DNA from: Crotalaria pallida
Taxonomy: Eukaryota; Streptophyta; Magnoliopsida; Fabales; Fabaceae
Length of the DNA: 64,000 nucleotides
Assembly (NCBI GenBank): GCA_037953625.1
Contig: CM075652.1
Span: forward strand, 19,612,501 to 19,676,500
Direction of reading: 5' to 3'
Shown here one piece after another: positions 47,501 through 56,619 of the stretch. The notes under the pieces were generated by a model that made no database searches, was not told where the DNA came from, and saw only the letters and a list, made by a program, of their open reading frames with translations. Numbering within the stretch: position 1 is the first letter of the stretch; every line of letters begins with the position of its first letter. A program made the translations under genes and the position numbers.

Positions 47501-47761
47501 AATATCACAAAGTTGGCTAATACTTAAAAGATTGTGTTCTAGCCCTTTTACAAGTAAAACATTATTGATAACCAAGTTGACAGAGTTACTGACTTTACCT
47601 TCACCCAATATTTTACCTCGATTGTTATCACCATAAGTGACGTAGCCCTTATCTGAATGTGAAAGTTCAATGAATAGATTTTTGTCCCCCGTCATGTGCT
47701 TCGAGCATCCACTATCAAGGTACCATCTGCTCTCCTTTGCTCGGAAGCACACCTGCATCAC
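44546..47761 (-). CDS. pol: Copia Pol polyprotein, intact (element 3)
   Basis: The 1071-residue polyprotein supplies protease, integrase, reverse transcriptase and RNase H for cytoplasmic reverse transcription and nuclear integration. Visible: protease D-S-G-C at residues 16-19; integrase zinc residues H145, H150, C182, C185; catalytic triad D212, D275, E311 (35 residues between the last two); RT D662 (M-D-V-K-S-A-F-L-N-G) and Y-V-D-D at 747-750; RNase H S-D-S-D at 910-913 and E952 in S-T-A-E-A-E-Y-I-A. A Ser/Gln-rich linker lies at about 440-510. The only ATG near the start is 47758, inside the spacer after gag; conserved homology begins at V-C-F-R, directly after GATGCAG. The frame is +1 to gag. 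All catalytic residues are kept, so it is probably functional if expressed. Confidence 0.95.
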   Translation of the reverse strand: MMQVCFRAKESRWYLDSGCSKHMTGDKNLFIELSHSDKGYVTYGDNNRGKILGEGKVSNSVNLVINNVLLVKGLEHNLLSISQLCDIGNHVVFTSTHCIIKSDEDNSIKFVGKRFNNTYLVDLNEITSLVTTCMVSKESDTWLWHRRIAHINVNQLKKLQSKELVIGLPKLNFNIEGVCSSCKKCKPIKKKNDFPSKLMVSTTHPLEMLHLDLFGPSQVKSFGGNLYALVIVDDFSRFTWTLFLKSKSETFETFKELVKQLQNQANQKVVVIRTDHGGEFENYKFDKFCSKFGIEHQFSAPRTPEQNGVVERKNRVLEELARTMLNEYNLPHYFWADAVNTACYVMNRILIRPILKKTPYELYKGRKPKISHFHTFGCKVFILNNGKEHLGKFDSKADEGIFLGYSTYSKAFRVFNKRTSTVEESVHVVFDESPRRDNVSCADREDHHMAELDPSTTTERAQKDETAEDRDRRDELVPSQTNKEQTELSPSQIQNSQSELIPSRAEQFELSPAWKRVKDHPIENVLGDLNKGVLTRRSIQNFCNFASFVSQIEPNSIDQAIDDEHWAIAMQEELNQFIRNDVWELVPRPNDHTIIGLKWIFRNKTDELGSIIRNKARLVAQGYNQEEGIDYDETFAPVARLEAIRILLAFASIMNFTLFQMDVKSAFLNGFINEEVYVKQPPGFENFEYPNHVFKLKKALYGLKQAPRAWYDRLSSFLLEQGFERGKVNTNLFIYKSKKDILLVQVYVDDIIFGATNMSLCKKFSESMQGEFEMSMMGELTFFLGLQIKQVDEGTFVHQGKYCKALLKKFGLENCKEAATPMSTSSYLGKDESGKAVDVSKYRGMIGSLLYLTASRPDIMFSVCLCARFQANPKEFHLSAVKRIFKYLKGTVNTGLWYPRDANLSLIGYSDSDFAGCKLDRKSTSGTCHLLDSSLVSWFSKKQACVALSTAEAEYIAAGNCCAQILWMKQQLSDFGLILDHIPIKCDNTSAINLTKNPVYHSRTKHIEIRHHFLRDHVQKGDCVIEFVSTENQLADVFTKPLSRETLYKIRRELGILDESSVCSAQARNPG

Positions 47762-47768
47762 AAAAATA

Positions 47769-49766
47769 TTACTTCTTTGATTCGGGTACCCAAATTGTTT
47801 TGGGTCCCTGGGGGTTAGCAGTTGGATCTTTCTTTTTGACTACCCAAACAAAGTTGCCCTTGGTTACACCGTGACGTCGGATTTTACATTCATTGGGTGT
47901 ATGACCATGAAGGCCACAATAAGAGCAGCTCAGCCGTTTTGAGTTATTAAAGTTTGAGACATAGTCGAGTTTCCTTACTGCTTTCTTCTTGGTCTGAGTG
48001 TAGCCGAGGCCAGTTTTGTTCGAGTAGTTCCTATGTTCGGCTAAAAGCCGATCAAACAAGCCATCACTCTTGATGACAGTTGCACTTTTAAATTTTAGGT
48101 CAGAAATTTCCTTTTCATATTTAGTGCAGCAGTCAAGATTTTCATTTTTCAACTGAGTGATAGTGTTTTCTAATGACCCGTTTCTGCTTTTCAGAATTTC
48201 AATTGAATTTTCCAAATCAAGAACTTGCTCTTTGTATTTTGAAAGACTGAGTTTCAACTTAATGAAATTTTTAGCAAGCTTCTTGAATTCGGTTTGCATT
48301 TCAAGATAAGCAGAATACAATTCATCAGAGTCATTAAATTCAGATTCAGAGTCAGAATCAGATGTAGAGGTTACCTCAGTGTTTTTATGTTCAGACATTG
48401 TTCGGCTGGCTGAGGTTTCCTCGCTGTGTTTGCCCATTAAGCATTTGAAATTTGATCTTTGATTAATTGTGCCAAAAGTCGAGCTCGATGAGTCTTCTTG
48501 ATCGGTATATCTGAGACTCGAACAAACTTCCTCATCTTCACACTCCGAGCAAGAGTCATATACAGGGAGATCTTGTTCATCTATTCTGAGTAATGAGCTC
48601 GATACTTCCTTTTCACGGTTCGAGCACCATTCTTGCTCGGGGCTCGTTTGGCTCGGGCTTCTGAACACAGTTTCCCTTCCAATTAAGCACAGAATTGCTT
48701 TTTCTTCTTCATCGCCTGAGCTGGAGCTTGAGTCGGTATTGTTGTTGGGTGCATCCCATACTATGTAAGCTCTCTTCTTCTTGTGGTCTTTGTTCTTCTT
48801 TATTTCTTCACCACTTTGCTTTTGTAATCTTGGACAGTAAGTTCTAATGTGACCTGTTTCACCACATTCGTGGCATCTAACTCGGTCTTTTGAACTTGAG
48901 CCTTTGTGGTGAGTGCTTCTGGTATCTCTTGCTTTGTTTATGAAGTTCTTTTTGCCTTTAAAAAATTTGCTGAACTTCCTGACCATGGGACCAAAGTCTT
49001 CCTCATCCATGTCCGAGCTGGACTCATCTTCAGAGGATTCTTTGGTTGCCTTTATAGCAGCTTTGAGGGAAATTCCCTTCTTCTTCTTATCAGATTCTTC
49101 ATGCATGGTCAGTCTGCCGAGCTCCATCTCATGCTCTTGCAGCTTGCCGAACAAAGTGGCTATACTCATTGTGTCCAAGTCTTTAGCTTCCATGATGGCA
49201 GTGACCTTCGACTGCCATTCTCTGCTAAGACATCTAAGCACTTTGTTAGTTATCTCGACATTTTGAAAAGTTTTGCCGAGAGCATTAAGATGGTTTATGA
49301 TATGAGTAAACCGTTTCTGCAAATAATTTATATTTTCATTTGGCAGCATTCGGAATAACTCATATTCATGCATCAGAGTATTTAATCTTGCTCGTCTGAC
49401 CTTACTTGTCCCTTCATGAGTAAGTTGTAGAATGTCCCACATTTCTTTAGCAGATTTGAAACTTGACACTCGAAAGAATTCATCGTAGGACAAAGCTGAG
49501 GTGATGATGTTTTTGGCTTTTAAATCGAAAGATACTTTTCTTTTGTCATCATCATCCCAACTTTCCCACGGGATTTCTACAACTTCATCATTAATTTTTC
49601 TTTTAGGGACAAATGGCCCATTTTCAATAGATTTCCAAATTTCCATATCTATGGCTTCAATGAAAATTTTCATTCGAGCTTTCCAATAAGCATAACCCTC
49701 ACCATTGAATAGTGGTGGTCTGTTTATGGAAGAGCCTTCACCTCCGAAGGGATTATTAGTAGCCAT
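47769..49766 (-). CDS. gag: Copia Gag, intact (element 3)
   Basis: 665 residues, start M-A-T-N-N-P-F-G-G-E-G at 49766 just after the conserved leader palindrome (49784-49796). The N-terminal retrotransposon Gag core occupies roughly residues 1-225. A CCHC knuckle C-H-E-C-G-E-T-G-H-I-R-T-Y-C is at about 298-311, then W-D-A-P and long acidic/Ser-rich stretches with a Lys/Glu heptad-like region around 480-560. A second knuckle C-S-Y-C-G-L-H-G-H-T-P-N-E-C lies near residue 620. It ends W-V-P-E-S-K-K with TAA. The two-knuckle layout is shared with all copia copies here. Role: RNA binding and particle assembly. Confidence 0.95.
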   Translation of the reverse strand: MATNNPFGGEGSSINRPPLFNGEGYAYWKARMKIFIEAIDMEIWKSIENGPFVPKRKINDEVVEIPWESWDDDDKRKVSFDLKAKNIITSALSYDEFFRVSSFKSAKEMWDILQLTHEGTSKVRRARLNTLMHEYELFRMLPNENINYLQKRFTHIINHLNALGKTFQNVEITNKVLRCLSREWQSKVTAIMEAKDLDTMSIATLFGKLQEHEMELGRLTMHEESDKKKKGISLKAAIKATKESSEDESSSDMDEEDFGPMVRKFSKFFKGKKNFINKARDTRSTHHKGSSSKDRVRCHECGETGHIRTYCPRLQKQSGEEIKKNKDHKKKRAYIVWDAPNNNTDSSSSSGDEEEKAILCLIGRETVFRSPSQTSPEQEWCSNREKEVSSSLLRIDEQDLPVYDSCSECEDEEVCSSLRYTDQEDSSSSTFGTINQRSNFKCLMGKHSEETSASRTMSEHKNTEVTSTSDSDSESEFNDSDELYSAYLEMQTEFKKLAKNFIKLKLSLSKYKEQVLDLENSIEILKSRNGSLENTITQLKNENLDCCTKYEKEISDLKFKSATVIKSDGLFDRLLAEHRNYSNKTGLGYTQTKKKAVRKLDYVSNFNNSKRLSCSYCGLHGHTPNECKIRRHGVTKGNFVWVVKKKDPTANPQGPKTIWVPESKK

Positions 49767-49820
49767 TCGGTTTCCTCAAGGATCTTTTCGAAAAAGTTTT
49801 TACACTCGATCTTTCGACCA

Positions 49821-49833
49821 AGCTCTGATACCA
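49821..49833 (-). other. Primer binding site, tRNA-iMet type (element 3)
   Basis: Minus strand TGGTATCAGAGCT, two bases inside the 5' LTR. Confidence 0.9.
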
Positions 49834-49835
49834 CT

Positions 49836-51507
49836 TGTTGGAAACCAACAAGAGGCCTAACAATCGAGTAGAGGGGGGGGGGGGGGTGAATAGGAGATTG
49901 AAGCTAATATGGCTATTTTTCGATTTATTGAAAATTAACCTGATGTTGTTCGGTTTTAAAAGAAAATGCGAGCTTCTTTCCGAGCAGACAAGGTTAAATG
50001 ATTAACCAATCAGATAAACAAAATGGTTAATCAGTTAACCGAGCTGCTTCAAGGTAGAGCTGGTTTTTGACTTAAGTTCGAAGAACAACACTCAAAGGGC
50101 CGAGCTAAGAAAAATAATAGTTCAAACTTAGATAAATGAAGATTAGCGGAATTAACGTTATGCTTGGCAGCAACAGATAAGCAGTAAAGAAAGAACACCA
50201 GAGATTTATCCTGGTTCACTCTCACCCTGAGAGCTAGTCCAGTCCCCTCTGAAAACCTTTCAGAGAGCTTTCACTAAAAATCGATTTTCTAGGTTACAAA
50301 GGATTTACAAGAGTCTACCCCTCTAGACCTATCCAGTCAAACGAGTGTACCAAACTCGTGACAAACTACCCACAACAAATCGATGACCAAAGAACCTCTT
50401 TGGAACCTTTGCAAATCGAAGCTTTCTCGATCAGAGACCAACTTCTCACAACAGCAAATACAACGAAGAAGATGATGAAAGTGTATGGCTCAAATTCGAA
50501 ACACTCTTCGAATATGATGAAAGATTGAATAACAAGAGTGAGTCAATTCTAGAAGGATTTCAGAGAGAAGCACTGATTTGAACTTAGAGTTAAGATTTGA
50601 AAGATTTAAGTCTCTAAGTTCGTATGAAAATCGAATGTTTTTCTTCTCTGTGAGTTTTTGATTTCTGCAATGTTTTAAAGTAAAAATGAAAGTTTTTGGT
50701 TCTGAGAAAAATGGTTGTTAAGCTCTCAATCCCCTGTTAACGTTGAAGACCCCCTCTTTTATAGTCTCCTCTCTTCTGCAGAGAAAGAGAGAAAGAGAGC
50801 TGCACAGAGATGGAGTTTCCAACGGTAACATTTAGATAGCAGAGCAGTGATGGTGACAATTCACCAACCTTTGATTTAAACTCATTTTGAATTTCAAACT
50901 TGTCAGAGCATAGGAGCTAAACCTAGGACTTCTACCCAGACTCAACGGTAATAAAAAGTACGGAACAGTTGAGCAGAGTCCGAAGGTTGAAGACGATGCA
51001 TTGTTGAAGACGATGAACAGAGATTGCCGAGCTTTTGGCTTTGATCGAGCTTGGTGTTTCTGAGCTTGATCTGAGCGTCGGCAAATAGTCAAGTTTAGAA
51101 CGATCAACCCGAGCTTATTTACTCTATCAGATGTTGTGGCTGTTTCGAGCTTAATCCGAGCGAATACCGAGCAAATCATCATCCGAGCTTACTTCCTTGA
51201 AATGAAGAGCCGAGCTTGCAAACTTGGATGAACTTTGGCCTTGATCACGGGCCGAGTCAAATCCGAGCTTGAGCTACAAAAGCTGACTTGATGCAGGTAG
51301 CGAAGAACCCTAGTTTTCTGAGCTTCTGCCGAGCCTCTTCCTTTGGCGGAACGCATACGCAAAACAAGGATTCCGAGCCTCTGCAGAGCTTGTACCTTTA
51401 GCTGAACGCTTGCGCTGATAAGTCTGACTTGTCTAACGCTAAGCACATCCCGAGTCTTTTTATTTGACATCATCAAAAGTTCTTTGATTCTTCATTGTGA
51501 GTCTACA
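49836..51507 (-). repeat. 5' LTR of copia element 3
   Basis: Edges TGTTGGAAACC and GAGTCTACA; 1672 bp; about 98% identical by eye to 42079-43748. The minus-strand TATA box CTATAAAAGAG is at about 50756-50766. Same U3 and U5 motif clusters as its partner. Confidence 0.92.
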
Positions 51508-52089
51508 ATCTCCCCCTTTTTGATGATGACAAATATTCTTTAACAGTTTGTTGCTTTTTGTGTTCTCCCCCTGACTATATGCTCGTAAGCTGATTTGACT
51601 TGACACTGATTGGAATTTGCTCGAAAATACACCACATGTTGCACATGAAAATGTACTTATCAGATCTTTCTCCCCCTTCCATTTGTTGAAAGAATGTAAA
51701 AATGTGGAGCAGGAGCAGCTCGTCAAACACTCCCCCTGAATTTATGCTCGCAAAATCTGAAACATTAAAAACAAACAACAAACACACCTTTTCTCCCCCT
51801 TTTGGCATGATCAAAAAGGAGCCAAAGATTAAGCACATTCGCCAAAAGAGAGAGAAAAAAAAACTAAAGAAAAGATTAACACCTTTCTCCCCCCTTTTTT
51901 AAAAAAAGAGAATTACATTTATCTGTAAGCACTTGATAGTAATGTACCACTTGTTGATTTAAAAACAAAACTGTTCTCCCCCTTAAGACTTTAAAGTGAT
52001 AACCAAGGAAGAAAATTTTCATGATCATCGTTCTCCCCCTTTAACAGTGAAAGCATGCTTCTCATCCGAGAAGTTAAAAGGTAAAGGTG
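51508..52089 (-). mobile_element. Extra 3' internal fragment of the same copia family
   Basis: Collinear with 43749-44330 but with several single-base differences (for example GACTGTATGC/GACTATATGC and GTGTAGCAGG/GTGGAGCAGG), so it is a distinct copy. It places a PPT region outside the 5' LTR, i.e. the tail of another element sharing that LTR. It stops abruptly in GGTAAAGGTG, where gypsy pol begins. Confidence 0.88.
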
Positions 52090-52211
52090 TTAATCTTAGA
52101 GGGAAGGATATTCGTCTGGTCAAAGTCGTCTGGGTTTGTGGTGATGTGATAGAAGCATCTTGGGAATTAGAGGATAAGATGCGTCAGGATTATCCTGAGT
52201 TGTTTGTATAA
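52090..52211 (+). pseudogene. pol: C-terminal end of a gypsy Pol
   Basis: About 40 codons (L-R-G-K-D-I-R-L-V-K-V-V-W, then A-S-W-E-L-E-D-K-M-R, stop TAA). This is the typical end of Tekay/Del-type chromovirus polyproteins, where the integrase ends in a chromodomain-like V-K-V-x-W...W-E segment. Everything upstream is missing. The frame is continuous with copia DNA on the left only by chance. Confidence 0.8.
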
Positions 52212-52239
52212 GTTGAATTTCGGGGACGAAATTCCTTGT

Positions 52240-52253
52240 AAGTGGGGGAGTAG
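52240..52253 (+). other. Gypsy polypurine tract
   Basis: AAGTGGGGGAGTAG immediately precedes the LTR start TGTAACACCCC. Confidence 0.85.
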
Positions 52254-55200
52254 TGTAACACCCCAAAATTTTAATCCCCGATTAAAGAAATGTTAATTAT
52301 AATTTAATTATAATTAATGATTTCTATATTAATCCTTGATTAAAATGTGTATTCACGTAACTAGTTTATGTGTGTGAAATTATTTAATAAATATTATAAT
52401 GCATAAAATAAATGTTTTGCATATTAATCCCTGGGTTGGGACCTAGAAGCAATTATAGGAAAGGTTTTGGAGGGAAAGTAAATAAAATAATTATTTTTCA
52501 AAAATAGGGCAAAATACTCGAGTATTTCTCGGAAAACTCGAGTATTCTGGACAGAGTTGCACGAGTTAGTGCGTTTGGTGAGTCACCACCACCGATTCCC
52601 CTTCGTTGACACGAAATCACCACCATGCCAATGCCATGGATGTCGTGTCGACCTGCATGAGCCCTCTCCCTTTCTATTTAAGCTCATCAACATCATTTGG
52701 CTGAGAATTTTGATCAATCTTGCAATAGTTGTTGAAGTTAGGGTTCCGAACTCGTTTTCTTCGATTCTCCTTCTCTGTTCAGATTCAAAACACAAACTAT
52801 ACACGAATACAAAGCTCACATCTCGAGCTTTGTATAGAGAGTAAAATCGTGAGGATTGAGTGAGTGTGTTGGGAGAATTGAAGATTGGAAGTGAAGCTGT
52901 TTCTGGACAAGCCTTGGTCTGAAGCTTACTTTGGGTTCAATTTCTGGTAAGCTCATGAATCCCTGAGTCCCAAATTCGGTTTCCTTAGTTAGTTTATGTT
53001 GCATAGAGTTTAGAAAATCTAATTTCCCCAATTTTATTCTCTGTTTCATGTGTGAACCAATTCCATTTTGGTGATGCACTCAAACTGCTATGCATGTGAT
53101 GCTTGAAGTTGTTCTGGGAGTTGTGGAGTCTTTTCTTTGTCAATCCTTTGTTGATTCACGTCTGAGAGGTAAGGGGAAGTAATTTCTTACACTAGATAGA
53201 GTTTAAATTCCATTAATTGTGTTAGAGAGCCATCAAGAGGCTCTAAGGGCTTAGTTTGAATAGGAACTTTGGTTTGGAGACCAATCCATGCTCTATGACT
53301 GTGTTGAGCAAGTTCTAAATCATGCATGCAAGCTTAAATGAATATCATTTCATGAGTATTGTGTTTATTTTGCAATTTGAGGTGTTGAATTGCTAAATTG
53401 TGTATTTTATGCATAAATGATTGATTCTCTGTCAAATTTGTTATTTGATATGAAATGAGTATGGTAACAGGTTCAATATATGGTATATGAACTATTGTGA
53501 TCATTGGTTTGGGTTAATAATGTTTAGAAATTGAAATGGTATGTAAAAACCAAGTTTCAGTCTGTTCTGTCTGAAAATACTCGAGTATATGGCTTAACAC
53601 TCGAGTATTTCGTGGTGCACCAGTGTGAAAATTGGCGCACCAACTTGAGAATCAGGCTTGGCACTCGAGTATTTTAGACGCAACAAGAGTAAAAATTGAA
53701 GAACAACTCGAGTAATACATGAATTACTCGAGTATTCTGGGCAAGAACTACTCGAGTATCTCACGAATTACTCGAGTATATTTATGGAGATCTGAAAACT
53801 TAAGTCTCTAAAAAGACATGAACGACTCGAGTCTAATTATGAACCACTCGAGTAAAATCTGGAAACTGATGAATTACTGGAGTATTATGGAAAACACTCG
53901 AGTATTTTTAGTCAGATATTGAAAATACCATTTTCAATTCTAAGTTATTTTGTAACACTTAAAGGACAATAAACCAAGTGATCCTGGACTTAAAGGAAAT
54001 TGATTGACGTCATGATGTTTTATTTGAATAATGACACGTTGCTCGGGAGGCACGTAATGTATTAATAAAAGGACAAAACATCAATCAATTCCCCTTTAAG
54101 TAAAGTAATGCATTCATTCTGGAGTTTGGATGGTAGGACGTATATCATGTTTTTGGTAAACATGTGGAGGGCCTCTGGGAGTGCCAATAAGCTTGCTTGA
54201 TGACACGTCGTTGACGTGGTCGGCTGAGTGGATGCCGATATGGTTATACCGTTTGGATGACGGGATATGCTCGGGTGGCATGGATTCCAAGCTTGTCGTG
54301 TACATTCTAGGTGAATGTACGAATTGTTGTATACCTAGGAATACAACGCACTGTTGAGTGCTGGGTTGTCAAGGATGGACATCAGAGAGTGACATAGAAT
54401 GATGGAGATAGGCTTGAGAGCTAAATTCATGCATCATGCCAGTCATTTGCATTAATTGTGATAAATGAAACAAGTGTGAGCATCCTACTTGCATTCAATA
54501 CTTGCTAAGTGCTAAATGTGATTGTTATTTATGATTGCATATTTACATATTCACATTGTACAATTTATTCTCTGTTGATTATGTGTATAGACATGCTTAC
54601 CCCTATGCCCTTGTAGGTGATGTCTTGTTACATTGCTTGCATCAAGATCCGGCCACTTCCTAGTGGCACATGGATCTATGAGGACCATCGCGCGGTGTTC
54701 GAGGGAGAGGTAGAGATTACCTTCTACCTCCCGAACCCGTTGATTCGATTCCGTCCTCGTAGATTTAGGATTCCCATCATGTACACTATGCATGTACCCC
54801 CATTTTACACTTACCATGGACCACCTCCCGCGCGACCAGCTCGCTCTTATCACAGTTTCCGTTTTCGACCTACCCGCTCACACCCTTTTACCTCGAGAGT
54901 CGTCCGCGAGGAGACTCCCCCTTCTGATCCGAGGATCCCAGTCAGGGTTTCACCATCACCTGACCCGGTACCCAGTGGTAGGGTACACTCTCCCTCGGAT
55001 GAGATCGAGGAGAATCCGGTGGAGGACGAGAGTGGGAGCGAGCCTGTCGTGCATTCTACTGGGAGTGATTGGAGGGATGAGGATCCCTGGGTATGTGCAT
55101 AGGGTATGTGATGAGGATCAGAGGATCCGATGTGTGGATGCTATGGAGGAGATCTTGCTGCTGCTGTGTTGATGATGATGCTACTACCTTACTACTTTTG

Positions 55201-55820
55201 CTTCTTGGAGACTACTGCTATCACTACTACTACATCTGATGATGCCAGATCTACGTGACCACCATTAGAGTTATATTTTGGTTATGTATATATGTTGTAG
55301 ATATACTTTTGGAGTACTCTAGGGTTTGGTTACATTACTATGTAGATCTGCTTATGGACTTGTATTTCTGGATCTTGGAGACTTAATGATGGGACTATGT
55401 ACTTATGACTCTTTTATATATAAAATCTATGTTTATATTTCCATCAATTGCATAGTCCGATAATTTTCCGCTTACTCTGATTTAATCTATTTAAGAGTTC
55501 GGCTGAGAAAAGTATTCGATGGTATCAGTATTATCAAATCAAGCAAGAGTAGCTTCGTTTACTTTTTATTAAACAAATTCGATTTCAAAAGACGAATGTT
55601 ACCCAACTTTTGAAAAGGTTGTAGAAATCGCCGAATTCGAAACAACTGTTTGAAATGATTTAGTGTTTATTCTCCAAGAATTCCAAGTGTCGATTTGTGC
55701 ACCCGCTTCTAAATGAAAAATTTTATTTCCATATTTTCCTAATACTCGCAAGTCCATATATCATCCAATATTATAGCTTAAGTACTATATTATATTTGGA
55801 TAAGCAAGAAGGGTGTCACA
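52254..55820 (+). repeat. Gypsy (Tekay/Del-type) LTR 'D', shared between two internal domains
   Basis: TGTAACACCCC...GGTGTCACA, 3567 bp. A PPT and pol end lie on its left and a PBS and gag on its right, so it acts as 3' LTR of one element and 5' LTR of another. At least a dozen ACTCGAGTA motifs occur (two at about 52514-52550, the rest at 53577-53905). Donor-like GAGAG|GTAAGG at 53169, acceptor-like CCCTTGTAG at 54616, then an ORF. The near-terminal TATATATG at about 55285 is AT-rich sequence only. Confidence 0.85.
54620..55102 (+). CDS. LTR-encoded protein, copy D
   Basis: The ATG lies three bases after the acceptor-like CTTGTAG|GTG and opens 160 codons. Residues about 12-42 (P-L-P-S-G-T-W, x6, A-V-F-E-G, then I-T-F and P-N-P) align without gaps to the LTR A ORF (P-L-E-G-G-V-W, x6, W-I-W-K-G). 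The middle is Pro/Arg/Tyr-rich (H-V-P-P-F-Y-T-Y-H-G-P-P-P) and the C-terminus is acidic (D-E-I-E-E-N-P-V-E-D-E-S-G). There is no signal peptide or membrane segment. It is fully inside the LTR. Whether it is translated is unknown; the shared motif and acidic tail argue against chance. Confidence 0.5.
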   Translation: MSCYIACIKIRPLPSGTWIYEDHRAVFEGEVEITFYLPNPLIRFRPRRFRIPIMYTMHVPPFYTYHGPPPARPARSYHSFRFRPTRSHPFTSRVVREETPPSDPRIPVRVSPSPDPVPSGRVHSPSDEIEENPVEDESGSEPVVHSTGSDWRDEDPWVCA

Positions 55821-55825
55821 CTGAG

Positions 55826-55838
55826 TGGTATCAGAGCA
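55826..55838 (+). other. Gypsy primer binding site, tRNA-iMet type
   Basis: TGGTATCAGAGCA five bases after the LTR D end. Confidence 0.9.
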
Positions 55839-56080
55839 AAAGTCAGATCTTGTAGTAGTGGAAGTAGTACCAGAAAGGTAGCCATCAACACCAAGCAGGT
55901 ATCTCCAGGGTATGTACATTATTTTGAATGTTATTATTTTGCTTGTTGAGCTTTAGATACCCTTGATTTGTTTGTATCTTGTCTCTTTTGAGTACAAGAC
56001 ACAACTGATTGTAGATTTAGACGTTTAGGTTATAGTCTTAGTATAGGTGGTGTAATGGAAGTTTCTTTAGTTCAACATAT

Positions 56081-56479
56081 ATGACCATAAGCCCACAGCG
56101 CAGGTCTAATATGGCAACTAGAAACCAAAATCACACCAACGCGATGTTAGAAAGGATCACCACTGTGTTCGAAGCCATGCAGCGACAAACTCAGCAACCA
56201 TCTCAACCGGTTAACCCGTCTCATCAGGGTAATGTGGGTAACGCTGAGGCGAAGACTCTGGCTGATTTTAGGAGTTGCAATCCGCCAAAGTTCGAAGGAG
56301 GATTTAAACCGGAAGAGGCCAATAAATGGATTCACACCATGGATAAGATTCTGAGAACGTTGGAGTGTTCTGATGCTCAAAAGGTGGCGTATGCAGCCTA
56401 CATGTTGGGGGATGAAGCTGAGAATTGGTGGAATCACACGGTACAACTTTTGCAATATGAAGGAAGAGAGGTAAGCTGA
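56081..56479 (+). pseudogene. gag: Gypsy Gag, N-terminal part with internal deletion
   Basis: Encodes the start of a chromovirus-type Gag: an Asn/Gln-rich N-terminus, then F-R-S-C-N-P-P-K-F-E-G, W-I-H-T-M-D-K-I, and A-A-Y-M-L-G-D-E-A-E-N-W-W. A second ATG at 56111 (M-A-T-R-N-Q) is an equally good start. The frame closes soon after, and the second half of the Gag core is missing. The text resumes at a basic Gly/Arg-rich stretch and a zinc knuckle (56640-56745), implying an internal deletion near 56475-56520. Confidence 0.82.
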
Positions 56480-56619
56480 GGAGTTGCAAGTTTCAGAAAG
56501 GAAAGACCCTCAAGGTTTTGGACCGTAGAGGCGTAAGGGTTTCAACAACCGAGGCAAAGGCCCGTATGATCGCCGAGGGAAAGGCAAGGGAAAAGCCGGT
56601 GGTTCGGATGGAAAGAATT

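Larger units (their letters stand above)
42079..51507 (-). mobile_element. Full-length copia (SIRE/Maximus-type) element 3
   Basis: Complete order on the minus strand: 5' LTR (49836-51507), PBS, gag, pol, PPT-rich 3' region, 3' LTR (42079-43748). Both gag and pol are open from end to end. By eye the two LTRs differ at roughly 30 positions (about 98% identity), so it is comparatively young. The left flank is CCTTT (42074-42078); the expected CCTTT after 51507 is absent, because a second copy of the 3' internal region (51508-52089) follows instead. It is therefore a coding-complete element in a rearranged context. There is no envelope-like ORF downstream of pol. Confidence 0.9.

Noticed and set aside
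49821..49833. tRNA gene signal
   Set aside because: TGGTATCAGAGC is a primer binding site next to an LTR; no tRNA fold surrounds it. The same holds at 25475, 36536, 55826 and 61160.
51996..52211. 71-codon fused ORF across the copia/gypsy junction
   Set aside because: The first part is antisense copia 3' non-coding DNA; only the last 40 codons are gypsy Pol. The continuity is accidental.
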